From positions 124,001-188,000 of the forward strand of contig NZ_JAGIZA010000008.1 in NCBI RefSeq assembly GCF_017813365.1: DNA of 64,000 bases, read 5' to 3'. Origin of the DNA: Roseomonas indoligenes. Its GTDB lineage: Bacteria; Pseudomonadota; Alphaproteobacteria; Acetobacterales; Acetobacteraceae. Under the pieces are notes generated by a model. That model saw nothing but the letters and a program-made list of their open reading frames with translations, had not been told where the DNA came from and searched no databases. Position 1 is the stretch's first letter. The number at the start of each line of letters is the position of its first letter. This document shows positions 7,406 through 15,686 of the stretch, piece after piece. The translations under genes were made by a program, and so were the position numbers.

Positions 7406-8625
7406 GTTCCAGCCCCCCAAGTTCCAGCCCCCGTGCCGCATCGGCCGCACGCGGGTTGGGAACCCTGGCGGCGCTGATGGGGGTTGTGGGGCTGGCCGCC
7501 TGCGCCCCGCAACCCCGGCCCGCCCTTTACGGCAGCCCCGGCGGCTCTCTCTTCGGCGGCTCCACCATCGGCTCCGTCCCCTCCGCACCGGAAGCGCTGA
7601 CGGCGAAGGTGGCGGTGCTGCTGCCGATGTCCGGCCCGCAGGCCGCGCTCGGCCCGGCCATGATGAACGCCGCCACCCTCGCCCTGTTCGATTCGGGCGT
7701 GCGCGGGGTGGAACTGGTGCCGCGCGACACCACGGGCAGCGCCGGCGGCGCCTCGGAGGCCGTGCGCAGCGCCATCTCGGACGGCGCCCGCGTGGTGGTG
7801 GGCCCGCTGACGGGCGCGGAGACGGCCGCCGCCGCCGGGCAGGCCCGTGCCGCCAGCGTCCCCGTCCTCGCCTTCACCAACGACGTGGAGCAGGGCGGCA
7901 ACGGGGTGTGGGTGACGGGCATCACCCCCTCGCAGCAGGTGCGGCGCCTCCTGGCCTCGGCCCGGACCGCGGGGGTCCAGCGCGTCGGCCTCGCTGGGCC
8001 GGAAGGGCCCTTCACGCGCCAGCTCGCCGCCGCGCTCCGCAACGCCTCGCGGGAGGCGGGGCTGCCGCCGCCCGTGGTCGTCACCTATCCCAGCGGCGCC
8101 TCCCGCGCGCAGGCGGCCGGGCTGGTGGCCCAGCAGGCCGGCACCGAAGGCCTTGGCCTGCTCATCCTCGGGGAGGGTGGCGCGGGCGCGCGGGAGATGG
8201 CGGCGGCCCTGGCCGGCGCCGGGCTGCCCACGCCGCCGCTCCGCCTGGGCGGCACCGTCCTCTGGGCCAATGACGCGACGCTGGCCTCCGAGCCCGCCCT
8301 GGCCGGGGCGCTGGTGCCCGGGCCGGACCCGCTGGCGCGCAACGGCTTCGAATCCCGCTACCAGGCCGCCTATGGCGAGCGCCCGCCGCGCCTGGCCGCC
8401 ACCGCCTACGACGCCACGGCCGCCGCCCTGCGCGGCGTGCGGGGCGGCGACCCCCGCGCGGCGGCCCAGCTGCCGATCGGGGAGCCGCTGCAGGGCGCGG
8501 ACGGCACCTTCCGCCTGCTGCCGGATGGCCAGGTGCAGCGCGCCCTCGCCGTCTATGCCCTGACGCCCGGGGCGGAGCCGCGGATGGTCGAGCCCGCCAT
8601 CCTGCCCGGCGCCGCCGGGTCCTGA
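7354..8625 (+). CDS. Penicillin-binding protein activator (LpoA/LppC-like lipoprotein)
   Basis: The 423-residue protein has a lipoprotein signal at residues 34-50 (LAALMGVVGLAAC, lipobox Cys near residue 50) after an Arg/Ser-rich head. It continues with a type I periplasmic-binding fold starting at KVAVLLPMSGPQAALGPAM. It matches the C-terminal domain of LpoA, which in enterobacteria sits in the outer membrane and activates PBP1A. Alphaproteobacterial versions have only this domain. The start overlaps the 5' end of rsmI on the opposite strand. A PhoR-like kinase follows after 23 nt and may be co-transcribed. The precise start is uncertain because the head before the signal helix is long. Confidence 0.85.
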   Translation: MHPRQSRRVPALSRLPARSSPPSSSPRAASAARGLGTLAALMGVVGLAACAPQPRPALYGSPGGSLFGGSTIGSVPSAPEALTAKVAVLLPMSGPQAALGPAMMNAATLALFDSGVRGVELVPRDTTGSAGGASEAVRSAISDGARVVVGPLTGAETAAAAGQARAASVPVLAFTNDVEQGGNGVWVTGITPSQQVRRLLASARTAGVQRVGLAGPEGPFTRQLAAALRNASREAGLPPPVVVTYPSGASRAQAAGLVAQQAGTEGLGLLILGEGGAGAREMAAALAGAGLPTPPLRLGGTVLWANDATLASEPALAGALVPGPDPLARNGFESRYQAAYGERPPRLAATAYDATAAALRGVRGGDPRAAAQLPIGEPLQGADGTFRLLPDGQVQRALAVYALTPGAEPRMVEPAILPGAAGS

Positions 8626-8648
8626 CGCCGCGCCTCTCCCGGCGGGCC

Positions 8649-9992
8649 ATGCTGCGCGCCGTGGTGCTGGTGGGCGGCGTGCCCGTGGCGGGGCTGCTGG
8701 TGCTGATGCTGGCCGGCTGGGCGGAGCCCCTGCCGGCCTTCATCGCCATCCTGGCCACGCTCGCCGCCGCCTTCGTCTTCGGCTGGGCCTGGCTGGGCAC
8801 GCTTGCGGGGCTGGAGGCCGACCTGCGCGCGGCGGCCGACGGCAAGCCCGTGCCGCCGCGCCTGCCCTTGCTTCCGGCCGCCGCGCGCGTGGCCGATTCC
8901 GCCGCCCGCCTCTCCCGCGGCCTGGCGGAGCGGGAGGCGATGCTGCGCCAGCTCCGCCGCACCGACGCCGCCATCATCGACGCGCTTCCCGACCCGCTGC
9001 TGGTGATGAGGGAGGACCGCGAGGTCCTGCGCGCCAACCCGGCCGCGCGGCGTTTCCTCGGCACCGGCTCCGACGGGGTGGCCGATACCGCGGCCCTGCT
9101 GCGCCACCCCCGCATCGCCGCCGCCGTGGACGACGCCCTGGCCGAGGGGGAGCCGCAATCGGCGGAGGTGATGCTGCCCCTGCCCGTGCCGCAGGACCTC
9201 TCCATCCACGCCATCCCGCTGGACCCGCCCCTCTCCGACGGTGGTTGCCTGATGCTGGTGCTGGCGGACCGCACCCAGGCGCGGGCGGCGGAGCGGATGC
9301 GGGCGGACTTTGTCACCAACGCCAGCCACGAGCTGCGCACCCCGCTCGCCTCCATCATCGGCTTCGTGGAGACGCTGCGCGGCCCCGCCAAGGACGATCC
9401 GGAGGCCGGTTCCCGCTTCCTCGACATCATCGCCACCCAGGCGGAGCGGATGCGGCGGCTGGTGGAGGACCTTCTCAGCCTGTCCCGCATCGAGATGGCC
9501 GAGCACCGCGCGCCGGCCGGCGAGGCCCGGCTGGACTCCCTGGCGCGGGACGAGGCGGCCGCGATGGCGCCCATCCTGACCGCCCGCAACGTGACCCTGG
9601 CCCTGGAGCTGACCCCCGCAACCGCCACCCCTGCCGATGCCGGGGAACTGGCCCAGGTAATCCGCAACCTGCTGGAGAACGCGGTGCGCCACGGGCGGGA
9701 CGGCGGCACGGTGCGCCTCTCCGTCCGGCACCTCGCCGCGCCCGAAGGCGGACTAGCCCCCGGCGTGATGCTGGGCGTGGCCGATGACGGGCCGGGCATC
9801 GCCCGGGAACACATCCCCCGCCTGACCGAGCGCTTCTACCGCGTGGATGCCGGCCGAAGCCGCGCCGCGGGCGGCACCGGGCTGGGGCTGGCCATCGTGA
9901 AGCACATCGTGGCCCACCACCGCGGGCAGTTGCTGATCGACAGCACGGTCGGGCAGGGGACGGTGATGCGGGTCTGGCTGCCGGGGCGATAG
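8649..9992 (+). CDS. PhoR-like sensor histidine kinase
   Basis: The protein has 447 residues. Two hydrophobic segments (about 5-22 and 30-50) anchor it, a PAS-like domain spans about 105-205, and the HisKA box NASHELRTPL carries H227. The HATPase domain has its N-box at QVIRNLLENAVRHG and G-boxes at VADDGPGIA and GGTGLGLAIVKHI. The pattern of TM pair, PAS and HisKA_1 is that of PhoR phosphate-response kinases. No phoB, pst or phoU gene lies next to it, so the signal is inferred only. It follows the LpoA-like gene by 23 nt and probably shares its transcript, a possible tie to envelope status. Confidence 0.85.
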   Translation: MLRAVVLVGGVPVAGLLVLMLAGWAEPLPAFIAILATLAAAFVFGWAWLGTLAGLEADLRAAADGKPVPPRLPLLPAAARVADSAARLSRGLAEREAMLRQLRRTDAAIIDALPDPLLVMREDREVLRANPAARRFLGTGSDGVADTAALLRHPRIAAAVDDALAEGEPQSAEVMLPLPVPQDLSIHAIPLDPPLSDGGCLMLVLADRTQARAAERMRADFVTNASHELRTPLASIIGFVETLRGPAKDDPEAGSRFLDIIATQAERMRRLVEDLLSLSRIEMAEHRAPAGEARLDSLARDEAAAMAPILTARNVTLALELTPATATPADAGELAQVIRNLLENAVRHGRDGGTVRLSVRHLAAPEGGLAPGVMLGVADDGPGIAREHIPRLTERFYRVDAGRSRAAGGTGLGLAIVKHIVAHHRGQLLIDSTVGQGTVMRVWLPGR

Positions 9993-10047
9993 GTGCGCCG
10001 GGTGGCCCCGGGGCTCCGCCCACTGGACGCCCGTTCCCCGGCCACCT

Positions 10048-10536
10048 TCAGACCACCTCGAGCCCCGTAAGCCCCGCGGCCAGGGCCGCCCGGAGGTCGG
10101 GCCCGGCCAGGGCGATGCATCCTTCGGTCGGCGTGTAGTCCGCCCGGGCGAGATGGAGGAAGATGGCGCTGCCGCGTCCGCGCATCACGGGGTCGTCGTT
10201 CCAGCCGAGCACGCCGACGATGTCGTAGACGTGGTCCTCCCGCCACAGCGCCTCGTGCCGCGCTTCATGGGGCAGGGTGACCGGGCGGTTGTAGGCGCGG
10301 TGGGTGGGGTCGTCGCACCAGCCGTCGGAGGGCCCGATGGGTTCCACGGGCACGGCGCAGCGGGGCGCGGGGCCGCGGTCGGCGCGGTAGAGCACGCGGC
10401 GGAGCGGGAGGGTGGCGCGGGGAGTGGCGCCGTCGCCCTCCGCCTTGTCGGTGCGGATGCCGCCGCGGCCGATGGCGCAGCGCCAGCGATCTCGTTGCAG
10501 GATGAGGTAGGGGCCGTCCAGGCGGGCGAGAGTCAT
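10048..10536 (-). CDS. L,D-transpeptidase family protein (YkuD fold)
   Basis: The protein has 162 residues. The YkuD core is visible from residue 10 on, with the motif IFLHLARADYTPTEGCIAL near residues 128-146. The catalytic Cys lies in T-E-G-C-I-A-L, where the better-known family members have S/T-H-G-C. It has no signal peptide in this frame, so either it is exported another way or the start is incomplete. YcfS/YbiS-type members crosslink peptidoglycan or attach lipoproteins; small versions like this are poorly characterised. It stands alone between the convergent PhoR-like gene and ribA. Confidence 0.8.
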   Translation of the reverse strand: MTLARLDGPYLILQRDRWRCAIGRGGIRTDKAEGDGATPRATLPLRRVLYRADRGPAPRCAVPVEPIGPSDGWCDDPTHRAYNRPVTLPHEARHEALWREDHVYDIVGVLGWNDDPVMRGRGSAIFLHLARADYTPTEGCIALAGPDLRAALAAGLTGLEVV

Positions 10537-10653
10537 GCGCCGCCTTCTACCACTCAGGCCCTGCCGGAGCGTACCCGCTCCGCCTCGGCGGTTCCGGGAC
10601 GATGACGGCTGCGGGCATGCCCCTAAAGCCTTCCCAGGGCCGAGGGGGCGGGC

Positions 10654-11850
10654 TCAGCCCATCAGATGGCCGAAGCGGGCCTTCTTCGTGGCCAGATAGG
10701 CGTCGTTCACCCCGTTGGCGGCGAAGAGGTGGGAGACGCGGCCCGTCACCTCGATCCCGCAGGCGGAAAGCCCCGCCACCTTGTCCGGGTTGTTCGTCAG
10801 TAGGCGGATGCGGGGGAGGCCGAGTGCTTCCAGCATGGTCGCGGCCACGCGGAAGTCGCGCTCGTCGGCGCCGTAGCCCAGGGCGCGGTTGGCATCCAGC
10901 GTGTCCAGCCCGCCATCCTGCAGCGTGTAGGCGCGCAGCTTGTTCACCAGCCCGATGCCCCGTCCTTCCTGCGCCAGGTAGAGCAGCACGCCACCGCAGG
11001 GCTCCGCGGCCATGCGGGCGATCGCGCCGTGAAGCTGCGGGCCGCAATCGCAGCGCAGGCTGCCCAGAAGGTCGCCGGTGAAGCACTCCGAGTGGATTCG
11101 GGCCAGCGGTGCCACTTCCCCGGCCTCCTCCGGGCGGCCCACCAGGATCGCCAGGTGCTCGATCCCGCCATCGGCGGCGCGGAAGGCGGCGATGCGGGCC
11201 TCCGGAGCGTCCTGCAGCGGCACGCTGGCCTCGGCCACGCGGGTGAGGCTGGCGGCGGCAGTGGCCGGGTAGCCCAGCACCTCGGCCACGCCGACGGAGA
11301 GAAGCCCCAGGCGCGTCCCGGCCGCAGCGGAGGCCGGGGCGGCGACGAGGGCAGGGAGCAGCCGCCCGACCTTGGCCAGGGCGATCGCAGCGGGGGAGAG
11401 GGCCTGGGAGAAGCCGGGTGCCGGCATGATCTGCGGCGCTTCCGGCAGGAGCTGCTCGGCCACCGGATCGGCCAGTCGGCGCAGCGAATCGGGATCGAGC
11501 AGCGCGGGGGAGAGGCGGATCGCCACCGGCGCGTCCTCCGGCGCTGTGGCGGGCACGGGGCGGGCCAGCACGGCAGCGGCCCGGGTGGCGGCGAGCAGCA
11601 GCACGGGCGGGGCCAGCGCCGCCCGGGCCAGCTCGGCCAGGCCGCGCGCGCCCACTGTCTCGGCGGCGGCCAGGACGAGCGCCTCGCCACCGCCCTCCAA
11701 CAGGACCGGCGTTCCGCGGCGCAGGTCGGACACGGCGCGGTGGACCGCCCGCATGGCCGCGGCCCGCGGATCCGTTTCTTCCCCGGCTGCACGTCCGGGA
11801 AAGAGGGGCGCCGGAGCCCGTGTCGACACGTCGGCCATTCCCGATCCCAT
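10654..11850 (-). CDS. ribA: GTP cyclohydrolase II
   Basis: RibA opens GTP to 2,5-diamino-6-ribosylaminopyrimidinone phosphate, the first step of riboflavin synthesis. The C-terminal half (about 210-398) carries the full RibA core: Zn Cys ligands in SECFTGDLLGSLRCDC, the YLAQEGRGIGLVNKL catalytic stretch, LDANRALGYGADERDF and LLTNNPDKV. The N-terminal 200 residues look like a degenerate RibB-type domain and probably lack dihydroxybutanone phosphate synthase activity. At 398 residues it is about twice a minimal RibA. ATGs at 11850 and 11838 are equally possible starts. No other rib gene is adjacent. Confidence 0.92.
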   Translation of the reverse strand: MGSGMADVSTRAPAPLFPGRAAGEETDPRAAAMRAVHRAVSDLRRGTPVLLEGGGEALVLAAAETVGARGLAELARAALAPPVLLLAATRAAAVLARPVPATAPEDAPVAIRLSPALLDPDSLRRLADPVAEQLLPEAPQIMPAPGFSQALSPAAIALAKVGRLLPALVAAPASAAAGTRLGLLSVGVAEVLGYPATAAASLTRVAEASVPLQDAPEARIAAFRAADGGIEHLAILVGRPEEAGEVAPLARIHSECFTGDLLGSLRCDCGPQLHGAIARMAAEPCGGVLLYLAQEGRGIGLVNKLRAYTLQDGGLDTLDANRALGYGADERDFRVAATMLEALGLPRIRLLTNNPDKVAGLSACGIEVTGRVSHLFAANGVNDAYLATKKARFGHLMG

Positions 11851-12096
11851 CTTCAGGGCAACCTATGTTAACCGGCGGTGCCCACTGCCCCAGCAATATG
11901 GGATGGCCGCGGGCGCAGGAAGGGCCGTCGCCCGTGGAAGCGGCCCCGCATCCCCGTCATGACCCGGCAAACTAAGGCCCACGAAAAAGAGAGCCAAGGC
12001 TTGCCGGTTCCGGCCTAATGGCCCCATATCCGGACTTCACGGCTCCGGGATCGTCCCGTTTCACTGGACGGACCATGGCTATCAACGGGAGGGTGC

Positions 12097-12813
12097 ATGT
12101 CGGACCCCCGTCCGATCCTGATTGTGGACGACGATCCCGCGCTCCGCGCCACGCTGTCCGAGCAGCTGGCCGTCGATGGCGAGTTCGCCCCGAGTGAGGC
12201 GGCCACGAAGGCGGAGGCGGGGCAGATCCTCCTCGCCGATGGCTCGCGCTTCGACGCCGTGCTGCTCGATATCGGCTTGCCGGACGGCGACGGACGCGAC
12301 CTCTGCGCGGAGCTGAGGCGCGCCGGGCTGAAGGTGCCGATCATCATGCTCACCGGCGCCGACGGGGAGCAGGACGTGGTGCGCGGGCTCGATTCAGGGG
12401 CGAACGACTATATCGCGAAGCCGTTCCGCATCATGGAGCTGCTGGCCCGCCTGCGCGCCCAGCTCCGCGGCTTCGACAATTCCGAGGACGCGGTCTTCGT
12501 CATCGGCCCTTACACCTTCCGCCCCTCGGCCAAGATGCTGCAGGACCCCGGCCGCAACCGCCGGATCCGCCTGACCGAGAAGGAATGCGCGATCCTGAAG
12601 TTCCTCTACCGCGCCGGGGGCCGGCCGGTGGGGCGCCAGATCCTGCTGAACGAGGTGTGGGGCTACAACGCCGCCGTCACCACCCACACGCTGGAGACGC
12701 ATATCTACCGCCTCCGCCAGAAGATCGAGCCGGATCCGGCGACGGCTTCCCTGCTCCTGACCGAGGGCGGCGGCTACCGCCTGGACCCACAGGCCGGCCG
12801 CGCGGCCGCCTGA
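12097..12813 (+). CDS. OmpR/PhoB-family response regulator
   Basis: The protein has 238 residues. The receiver domain has the acidic triad in IVDDDPAL, the phosphoacceptor D58 in VLLDIGLPDGDG, Thr in MLTGAD and Lys in NDYIAKPF. The C-terminal winged helix (about 140-232) ends with the typical VTTHTLETHIYRLRQKIE and GGGYRL wing. It therefore should bind DNA when phosphorylated. GGGAGG lies 5 nt before the ATG. No kinase is adjacent; the orphan kinases at 511 and 8649 are candidates only by absence of partners. It is convergent with a 24-codon ORF at 12870 and shares its terminator. Confidence 0.9.
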   Translation: MSDPRPILIVDDDPALRATLSEQLAVDGEFAPSEAATKAEAGQILLADGSRFDAVLLDIGLPDGDGRDLCAELRRAGLKVPIIMLTGADGEQDVVRGLDSGANDYIAKPFRIMELLARLRAQLRGFDNSEDAVFVIGPYTFRPSAKMLQDPGRNRRIRLTEKECAILKFLYRAGGRPVGRQILLNEVWGYNAAVTTHTLETHIYRLRQKIEPDPATASLLLTEGGGYRLDPQAGRAAA

Positions 12814-12840
12814 GGGCAGGTCTCCATCCAGAAATGAAAA

Positions 12841-12866
12841 GGGCCGGAGGGATACCCCTCCGGCCC
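12841..12866. terminator. Bidirectional rho-independent terminator
   Basis: An 11-bp GC-rich stem, GGGCCGGAGGG (12841-12851) with CCCTCCGGCCC (12856-12866), closes a 4-nt loop. It is flanked by AAAA on the left and TTT on the right. It can end the response-regulator transcript on the plus strand. It can also end the small ORF transcript on the minus strand, where the T run is longer. Confidence 0.85.
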
Positions 12867-12869
12867 TTT

Positions 12870-12944
12870 CTACTTCCTGGGCTTCGCCGGCGCCGGCAGG
12901 GCCCCGATCGCCCGCAGGGCTGGGATCAGGATCGGTCGGACCAT
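12870..12944 (-). CDS. Microprotein or leader peptide, 24 residues
   Basis: A short ORF runs from an ATG at 12944 to TAG at 12870 and reads MVRPILIPALRAIGALPAPA followed by KPRK. An AGGGGAAG run lies upstream of the ATG at about ribosome-binding distance, and a strong terminator begins 4 nt after the stop. The peptide is amphipathic and basic at its end. I do not recognise a family. The tight ORF-terminator arrangement argues for a real small transcript. The alternative is a small RNA that contains an incidental ORF. Repeat copy C lies directly upstream. Confidence 0.5.
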   Translation of the reverse strand: MVRPILIPALRAIGALPAPAKPRK

Positions 12945-13012
12945 CGGTGCTTCCCCTCTCGACTGGTGGGCGACTCAACGAGGGATAGGAGGGACGGTTG
13001 CCCCCAAGGGAG

Positions 13013-13160
13013 GGGAGAAGGAATTCCCTCTCCCATGGACCCCACCCCTCATCTTTTTCTTGGCTTTCGGCTGATCCCGCTGACGGTGCGCCTTGGCTCG
13101 GGACAAATGCTCCGCGTTTTCCCGAGGGGCCGGGGGGGGACCGGGGCCCCTTGGGGCACC
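13013..13160 (-). repeat. Dispersed structured repeat, degenerate copy C
   Basis: This copy has the same orientation as copy B. It keeps a P4-like stem with a central GGAATTCC (arms 13013-13018 and 13029-13034), the CATCTTTTTCTT tract (13050-13061; at 4749 in copy B) and GACGGTGCGCC (13082-13092). P2 and P1 are eroded, and a GC-rich P0-like block CCGGGGCCCCTTGGGGC ends it near 13141-13157. Together with the terminator at 12841 and the ORF at 12870 it occupies most of the 401-nt gap 12814-13214. Confidence 0.6.
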
Positions 13161-13214
13161 AGATCTCACAATTCAGTGATGCGCCTCTCCAATCCCCCGC
13201 CTATCCTGGCCGCG

Positions 13215-13892
13215 ATGCGCCGTGCCCTGATTCTCCTTCCCCTTTTCCTGGCCGCCTGCGAGGTGCCGGACATGCTGGAGCTGGAGCGTGCGGCCGAGAA
13301 CACCCTGCGGGCGAGCGTGTTCCTGCCCCCGATCAAGGACGGGCTGCGGCCACGCCGGCATGAGGCGCCGGCCGGTGCCCTGGAGGAGGACGAGGTGGCG
13401 GTGACGAACGGCCCCACCCTCGTCGTCACCTACGGGCGGCAGCGCAAGGTGATGACGATGATCCAGGGACAGGGCGAGCAGCGCATGTGGCGCTCGGACG
13501 ATGGTACGGTGGTCGCGACGGACGGTGCGCGGGTCGTGGCCACGGCGGGGACGGAGACGAACCTCTCGGCCACGCGCTTCGACAGTCCGGACCCGCTGGA
13601 CGACGTGACGGCGCTGGTGGAGCGCCCGGCGATGGCGCGGCGGGTGGTGGACCTGTCCCCGGCGCAGCGCGATCCCGGGCGGATGCGCTTCGGCGTCTCG
13701 CTGGAATGCCGGATGCGGGCGGCGCGAGTGGCGGAGGGGCTGTATGTGGAGGAGCGCTGCGGCGGCGGGGCGCGCTTCCTGAACCGCTACTGGGCGGATG
13801 CGGAGACGGGGGCCGTGTGGCGGTCCGAGCAGTGGGTGGGGATGGAGGACCGGCCGATGACCATCGAGGTGGTCAGCCCGCCCGCCAACTGA
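13215..13892 (+). CDS. YjbF/GfcB family lipoprotein
   Basis: The protein has 225 residues. A short lipoprotein signal (MRRALILLPLFLAAC) puts the acylated Cys at residue 15. The rest is a beta-rich domain with TNGPTLVVTYGRQRKVMTMI and a conserved ending RYWADAETGAVWRSEQWVG, which fits the YjbF/GfcB group. These lipoproteins accompany group 4 capsule or other exopolysaccharide loci. No yjbEGH partners are adjacent, but the opposite strand carries a MraY/WecA-like glycosyltransferase gene whose end overlaps this one by 20 nt. An in-frame ATG at 13179 is possible; 13215 gives the more typical short signal. Confidence 0.75.
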   Translation: MRRALILLPLFLAACEVPDMLELERAAENTLRASVFLPPIKDGLRPRRHEAPAGALEEDEVAVTNGPTLVVTYGRQRKVMTMIQGQGEQRMWRSDDGTVVATDGARVVATAGTETNLSATRFDSPDPLDDVTALVERPAMARRVVDLSPAQRDPGRMRFGVSLECRMRAARVAEGLYVEERCGGGARFLNRYWADAETGAVWRSEQWVGMEDRPMTIEVVSPPAN

Positions 13893-14937
13893 GGCCCGCC
13901 CGCCGCACCCGCCACGCGACATAGGCGAGCCAGAGGAGCTGCACCGCCAGCGGCGGCAGCACGACCAGCGGCTTCGCCCAGGAATGGAGTTGTGGGAAGG
14001 CCAGCGCCAGCATGGCCTGGAACAGCACGAAGGCGCCGTGCACCGCGGCCACCCATGGCACGGACAGGCCGCTGCGCTGGGCCATCTGGTACAGATGGGT
14101 GCGGTGGGGGGCGCTGATCCTCTCGCCCATCACGGCGCGGCGGACGAGGGTGAAGCCCGTGTCGAAGAGGTGCGCGAAGAGCAGCAGCGGGACGATGAGG
14201 AAGGAGAGCTGCTCCGTGTCGAAGCGGGCGCAGGCGACGGCGAGCACGGCGAGGACGAAGCCCAGGAACTGGCTGCCGACATCGCCCATGAAGATGCGGG
14301 CGGGGTGCAGGTTGTAGGGCAGGTAGCCCAGCAGCCCGGCGGTGAGGAACAGGGCCGCGGCATAGACGAACCAGGCGCCCTGCTCCGCCCCGATGAAGCA
14401 GAGGGCGGCGCAGGCGACGAGGAGGGAGCCGCCGACGAGCCCGTCCATCCCGTCCATGAAGTTCACGGCGTTGGTGCAGGCGACGATCCAGAACAGCGTC
14501 AGCACCGGGCCCCAGATCCCGAGCTCCGTGACGCCCACCCAGGGGATGGCGAGGCGGGTGACCACGAGGCCGCTGGCCATCGCCACCAGCGCGGCCCCGG
14601 CCTGGGCAGCGAGCTTCACGACGAAGCGGAAATCCTTCAGGTCGTCCAGCAGCGCGACGCCGGCGATGGCGAGGGCGGCGAGGATGGTGCCGATGAACTC
14701 CGTCTCCGCGATGCGGGCGAAGCGGGCAGTGCCGTAGAGGACCAGCATCCCCGCCACGAAGGCCGCGACGATGCCGAGGCCGCCTCCTTTGGGCGTTGGG
14801 ACCTTGTGCGCGGTGGCGGCGCGGCGGGCCGGGTCGTCCAGCATCGGATAGGCGATGAGCAGGCGCACGACGCCCGCGGATAGCAGGACCAGCAGGGCCG
14901 CGAAGCCGAGATGGGGGAAGAAGGCTTCGGCGCGCAT
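13873..14937 (-). CDS. MraY/WecA family glycosyl-1-phosphate transferase (GT4)
   Basis: This 354-residue polytopic membrane protein has roughly ten hydrophobic helices. Family motifs are present in order: TPKGGGLGI, LLDDLKDF, NAVNFMDGMDG, ARIFMGDVGSQFLGF and the cytoplasmic HRTHLYQ. Members move a sugar-1-phosphate from a UDP-sugar to undecaprenyl phosphate, starting a lipid-linked glycan. It more resembles WecA-type initiators of O-antigen or exopolysaccharide than MraY, as it stands outside the dcw cluster. It is the last gene of the minus-strand run from 19651. Its start shares one base with the FkbM stop, and its 3' end overlaps the YjbF gene by 20 nt. Confidence 0.88.
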   Translation of the reverse strand: MRAEAFFPHLGFAALLVLLSAGVVRLLIAYPMLDDPARRAATAHKVPTPKGGGLGIVAAFVAGMLVLYGTARFARIAETEFIGTILAALAIAGVALLDDLKDFRFVVKLAAQAGAALVAMASGLVVTRLAIPWVGVTELGIWGPVLTLFWIVACTNAVNFMDGMDGLVGGSLLVACAALCFIGAEQGAWFVYAAALFLTAGLLGYLPYNLHPARIFMGDVGSQFLGFVLAVLAVACARFDTEQLSFLIVPLLLFAHLFDTGFTLVRRAVMGERISAPHRTHLYQMAQRSGLSVPWVAAVHGAFVLFQAMLALAFPQLHSWAKPLVVLPPLAVQLLWLAYVAWRVRRAGLSWRAG

Positions 14938-15686
14938 CAGGGGGTGATCCGGGCCGCATCGGGGCTGGCATAGACGTCGCCGCTATTGGCCGCGTGCGGC
15001 AGCGCCTCGATCCAGGCGCGCATGGCATCGGCCGTCACGGGGGCGGGGAGGGAGAAGGCCATGCTCTCGCCCAGCGCCACGTTGAAGCGATAGGGGCCGA
15101 GTGCCGCCAGGCGCGCCAGGCACCCTGCCGCCACGTCCCGCTGGATGGTGGTGAACTCGAAGGAGAGGGCGCGGGGGGCGAAGGAAAGGCCGGCCAGGGC
15201 CTCCGCCTCGAAGCCCTCCACGTCCAGCTTGATGAAATGCGGCGTGCCGTGCTCCGCCGCCAGGGCGTCCAGGGTGGTGACGCGGCGGGGGATGGCGCAG
15301 TCCCATTCCTGGCCCTCCCAGCCCGCGGCGTCCCTGGCGGCGGCGACGAAGGCGTCGGAGGCGGTGGCGACGGTGGGATTGCCGGTGTTCAGGCGCAGCA
15401 CCGCCTCGCCCGGCGCGGCGCCGATCAGGGCGGGGACGATCGCCACGCCGGAATCCCCGCCGAAGCAGCGGCGCAGCAGGCGGAACAGGGCGGGCTGCGG
15501 CTCCACCGCCACGGCGCGCGCGCCCAGGCGGCGGAAGCCCGCGGTGCGGTCGCCGACATGGGCGCCGATGTCGAAGCCCAGTTCGCCGGATGAGAGAAAG
15601 CGGGCCTGGAAAGTGTCCAGCGCGGCGTCCCGGCCTGGGGCGTAGTAGGTCTGCACGGAGCGGCGCAGGGGGCTGGCGCGCCTCAT
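14937..15686 (-). CDS. FkbM family methyltransferase
   Basis: The 249-residue protein has the Rossmann SAM-binding start GFDIGAHVGDRTAGF near residue 36, AVAVEPQPALF after it, and the FkbM hallmark HFIKLDVEGFEAEAL near residue 150. FkbM enzymes O-methylate sugars or polyketides, and bacterial ones often sit in surface-glycan loci. The neighbouring lipid-linked sugar transferase gene, joined by a 1-nt overlap, supports a glycan substrate. Its start overlaps the upstream VOC gene stop by 4 nt. The actual acceptor is not visible from sequence. Confidence 0.85.
   Translation of the reverse strand: MRRASPLRRSVQTYYAPGRDAALDTFQARFLSSGELGFDIGAHVGDRTAGFRRLGARAVAVEPQPALFRLLRRCFGGDSGVAIVPALIGAAPGEAVLRLNTGNPTVATASDAFVAAARDAAGWEGQEWDCAIPRRVTTLDALAAEHGTPHFIKLDVEGFEAEALAGLSFAPRALSFEFTTIQRDVAAGCLARLAALGPYRFNVALGESMAFSLPAPVTADAMRAWIEALPHAANSGDVYASPDAARITP

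Noticed and set aside
8649-9992. Complete PhoR-PhoB two-component pair
   Set aside because: The response regulator at 12097 is over 2 kb away beyond ribA and is not clearly a PhoB; co-function is unproven.
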